DNA of 64,000 bases from Microcebus murinus (lineage: Eukaryota > Chordata > Mammalia > Primates > Cheirogaleidae), in the NCBI RefSeq assembly GCF_040939455.1, contig NC_134109.1, positions 73,003,001-73,067,000 of the forward strand, written 5' to 3'. Position numbers and translations under genes: made by a program. Below the pieces are notes generated by a model. It worked only from the letters and a program-made list of their open reading frames with translations. It had not been told where the DNA came from and made no database searches. This document shows positions 62,400 to 64,000 of the stretch, one piece after another (position 1 is the stretch's first letter; each line of letters begins with the position of its first letter).

Positions 62400-64000
62400 T
62401 CCAACCAAGGTGAAGGACTGGAAGCAGCATGCATATGCCACTCTCAAGGAGAGGTTGAAAGTTGCAAGTAGATGCCCACCTATGAATGGACCTTCTTGGA
62501 GAGAGCATTGTAAATCATCACAGAAGCGATAGGAAGTGAAGGACAGGGATATAGGGTGATCTACTAGAAAAGATCAAAAGGTACCTGGAGGATGTGTCCA
62601 CACATGGAGAAAGTTCAGAGAAGAGCTCTAGGCTCCCCCTGCAGACACTGCAACCCAAGCTGTGAGGGAGCTCCCACCACCACTGTCGGCCTCTGTTCTG
62701 ATCAGAAAGCTGCCTAGAAACTGTACAGTAACGTTGCACCAGAGAGTGGGCATAGTAGGAACCTTTTGGTTTCTGTTCCTGGGTTGCTGTAACTGACGCC
62801 ATTCTGAGATCTCAGGTCCAGAGCATCTAGTCTACACAGCAATCAGCTTCACTACAACTGCCTCCACAATACCCCTGCCAGGCTGGGGAGGGAACAGGGA
62901 GAGCAGATGCTCTCACATGCCCCAGGATGGAGAGCTAAGTGCTCCCCACTGGGGTATGAAAACAGAACAGCTGCCAATACCACCCGAGAACTCCATGGCA
63001 ACAGCTTTAGTGGGATCTGCATGGGGAGAGAACCCTAGCCACCTGGAGGCCTGTCCCCACAGTCCTGCATGCCTCCTGGCACCATGCCTGTGGCCCAGTG
63101 CTCCATGACAGACCTATTAGCCATAAGCTGCCCCTGCCGCATGCCACCATTGCACCTGCATGTGGGTGGAACAAATGCCTGCAGCCTTGACACCCATAGC
63201 CACTGCCTAGATAGCCTTGCCAAGCAGACACTGCCACCACCATGGGGAAACCAGGGCAGAGCAATCTCTAGCACCACCCATCTCCATGGAGAGAGACTCA
63301 CCAGCTCCTCACCTGAGCTTTGAACAGTAGCCCAGGGACCAATGCACCACTTCACATGAAAATTAAACAACTTGCTGCTGAGGATGGAAATTAAGATAGA
63401 AATAAAAAGATTCTTTGAACTGAACAACAAAGGGGACGCATATGTATAAAAATCTATGGGATATAGTAAAAGCAGTGCTAAACGGAAAATTCACAACTTT
63501 AAATGCTTACATCAAAAACAGAGAATGATCACAGATTAACAACTTCACTTTACATCTAAAGGAACTAGAAAAAGTAAAACAAACCAAACCCAAAGCCAGC
63601 AGAGGAAATAACAGTGCTCAGAGCAGAACTAAACAAAATGGAAACCAAAAAAAAAAAAAAAAACCAATACAAAAGAGTTAATACTTTGAAATGATAAACA
63701 AAATAGATAGACCACTAGCCAGATTAAACAGAAATAGAAGAGAAAAAAACTCAAATAAATTCAATCAGAAATAAAAAAAGAAACATTACAACTGATATCA
63801 CAGAAATACAAAATAAGCATCTGTGAATACCACAAAAACCTCTATGCACAAAAACTAGAAAACCAGATCAAATGGATAAATTCCTGGAAGCAAGCAACCT
63901 CCCAAGCCTGAATCAGGAAGAAATAGAAATCCTGAACAAGTCAATAATGGGCAATGAAATTGAAGCAGTAATAAAAAATTTCCCAAGAAAAAAAAGCACC
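62400..64000 (+). mobile_element. Old L1, cut by the window end
   Basis: 63340-64000 reads as L1 ORF2 between endonuclease and RT (GAACTAGAAAAAGTAAAACA, GATAGACCACTAGCCAGATT, the ACCAGATCAAATGGATAAAT segment). The GC-richer 62400-63330, with CACCACCACTGTCGGCC and many CAG/CTG words, resembles an old L1 5' UTR, which would imply an internal deletion joining it to ORF2. That part is inferred. Confidence 0.7.

Noticed and set aside
63007..63430. Frames of 84-131 codons on both strands near the right end
   Set aside because: They overlap on opposite strands in sequence that looks like an old L1 5' UTR.

Overview
The window looks like nuclear DNA from a strepsirrhine primate, most likely a lemur. 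The main evidence is the many dimeric Alu elements that carry a linker with a short 'ATAAATAGAAAGAAATTAAT' type segment, together with L1 elements whose 3' ends read '...TTTGTACCCCCATAATATG'. Both are typical of lemuriform genomes. The DNA is AT-rich, and about half of it can be recognised as transposon-derived.

The genes are a class II olfactory receptor cluster of family 4, subfamily F. There are four intact single-exon coding regions, each 939 bp (312 aa): 3881-4819 (+, OR4F6-like), 12158-13096 (+, OR4F15-like), 39278-40216 (-) and 60331-61269 (-). A fifth copy, at 32905-33816 (+), is a pseudogene with three frameshifts. The plus-strand members lie on the left and the minus-strand members on the right, so the two groups face each other. 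In human, OR4F6 and OR4F15 are neighbours near the end of chromosome 15q, so this is probably the syntenic cluster. Each intact gene has a good splice acceptor just upstream of the start codon, as expected for OR genes with non-coding 5' exons. The products would be odorant GPCRs acting independently in the cilia of olfactory neurons; they do not form a pathway with one another.

Layout. 1-3.8 kb: mostly old non-coding DNA with small SINE/L1 fragments. 3.9-4.8 kb: first OR. 5.4-7.0 kb: LTR-like sequence split by an L1 3' end. 7.1-12.1 kb: Alu, a GC-rich CpG patch and old L1 pieces. 12.2-13.1 kb: second OR. 13.6-16.2 kb: MIRs and Alus. 16.26-20.07 kb: two decayed retroviral pol copies in tandem. 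20.24-22.27 kb: processed pseudogene of PLK1. 25.6-32.8 kb: three-level nested insertion (a young L1 inside an Alu inside an old L1), in which the young L1 carries a tandem-repeat 5' UTR. 32.9-33.8 kb: OR pseudogene. 34.4-39.2 kb: Alus and L1. 39.3-40.2 kb: third intact OR. 41-47 kb: SINEs. 47.4-57.85 kb: three adjoining L1s, one inverted by twin priming and one nearly full length. 58-60.3 kb: old repeats and a chimeric Alu. 60.3-61.3 kb: fourth intact OR. 62-64 kb: L1 pieces running off the window.

I found no previously undescribed gene system. The most unusual signals are structural: an Alu carrying a 45-bp patch copied from an L1 5' UTR 2.6 kb away, a perfect 22-bp hairpin created inside another Alu, seven ~180-192 bp monomers in the L1 5' UTR, and the tandem pol duplication. 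All family names rest on recognition by eye; no database was searched.
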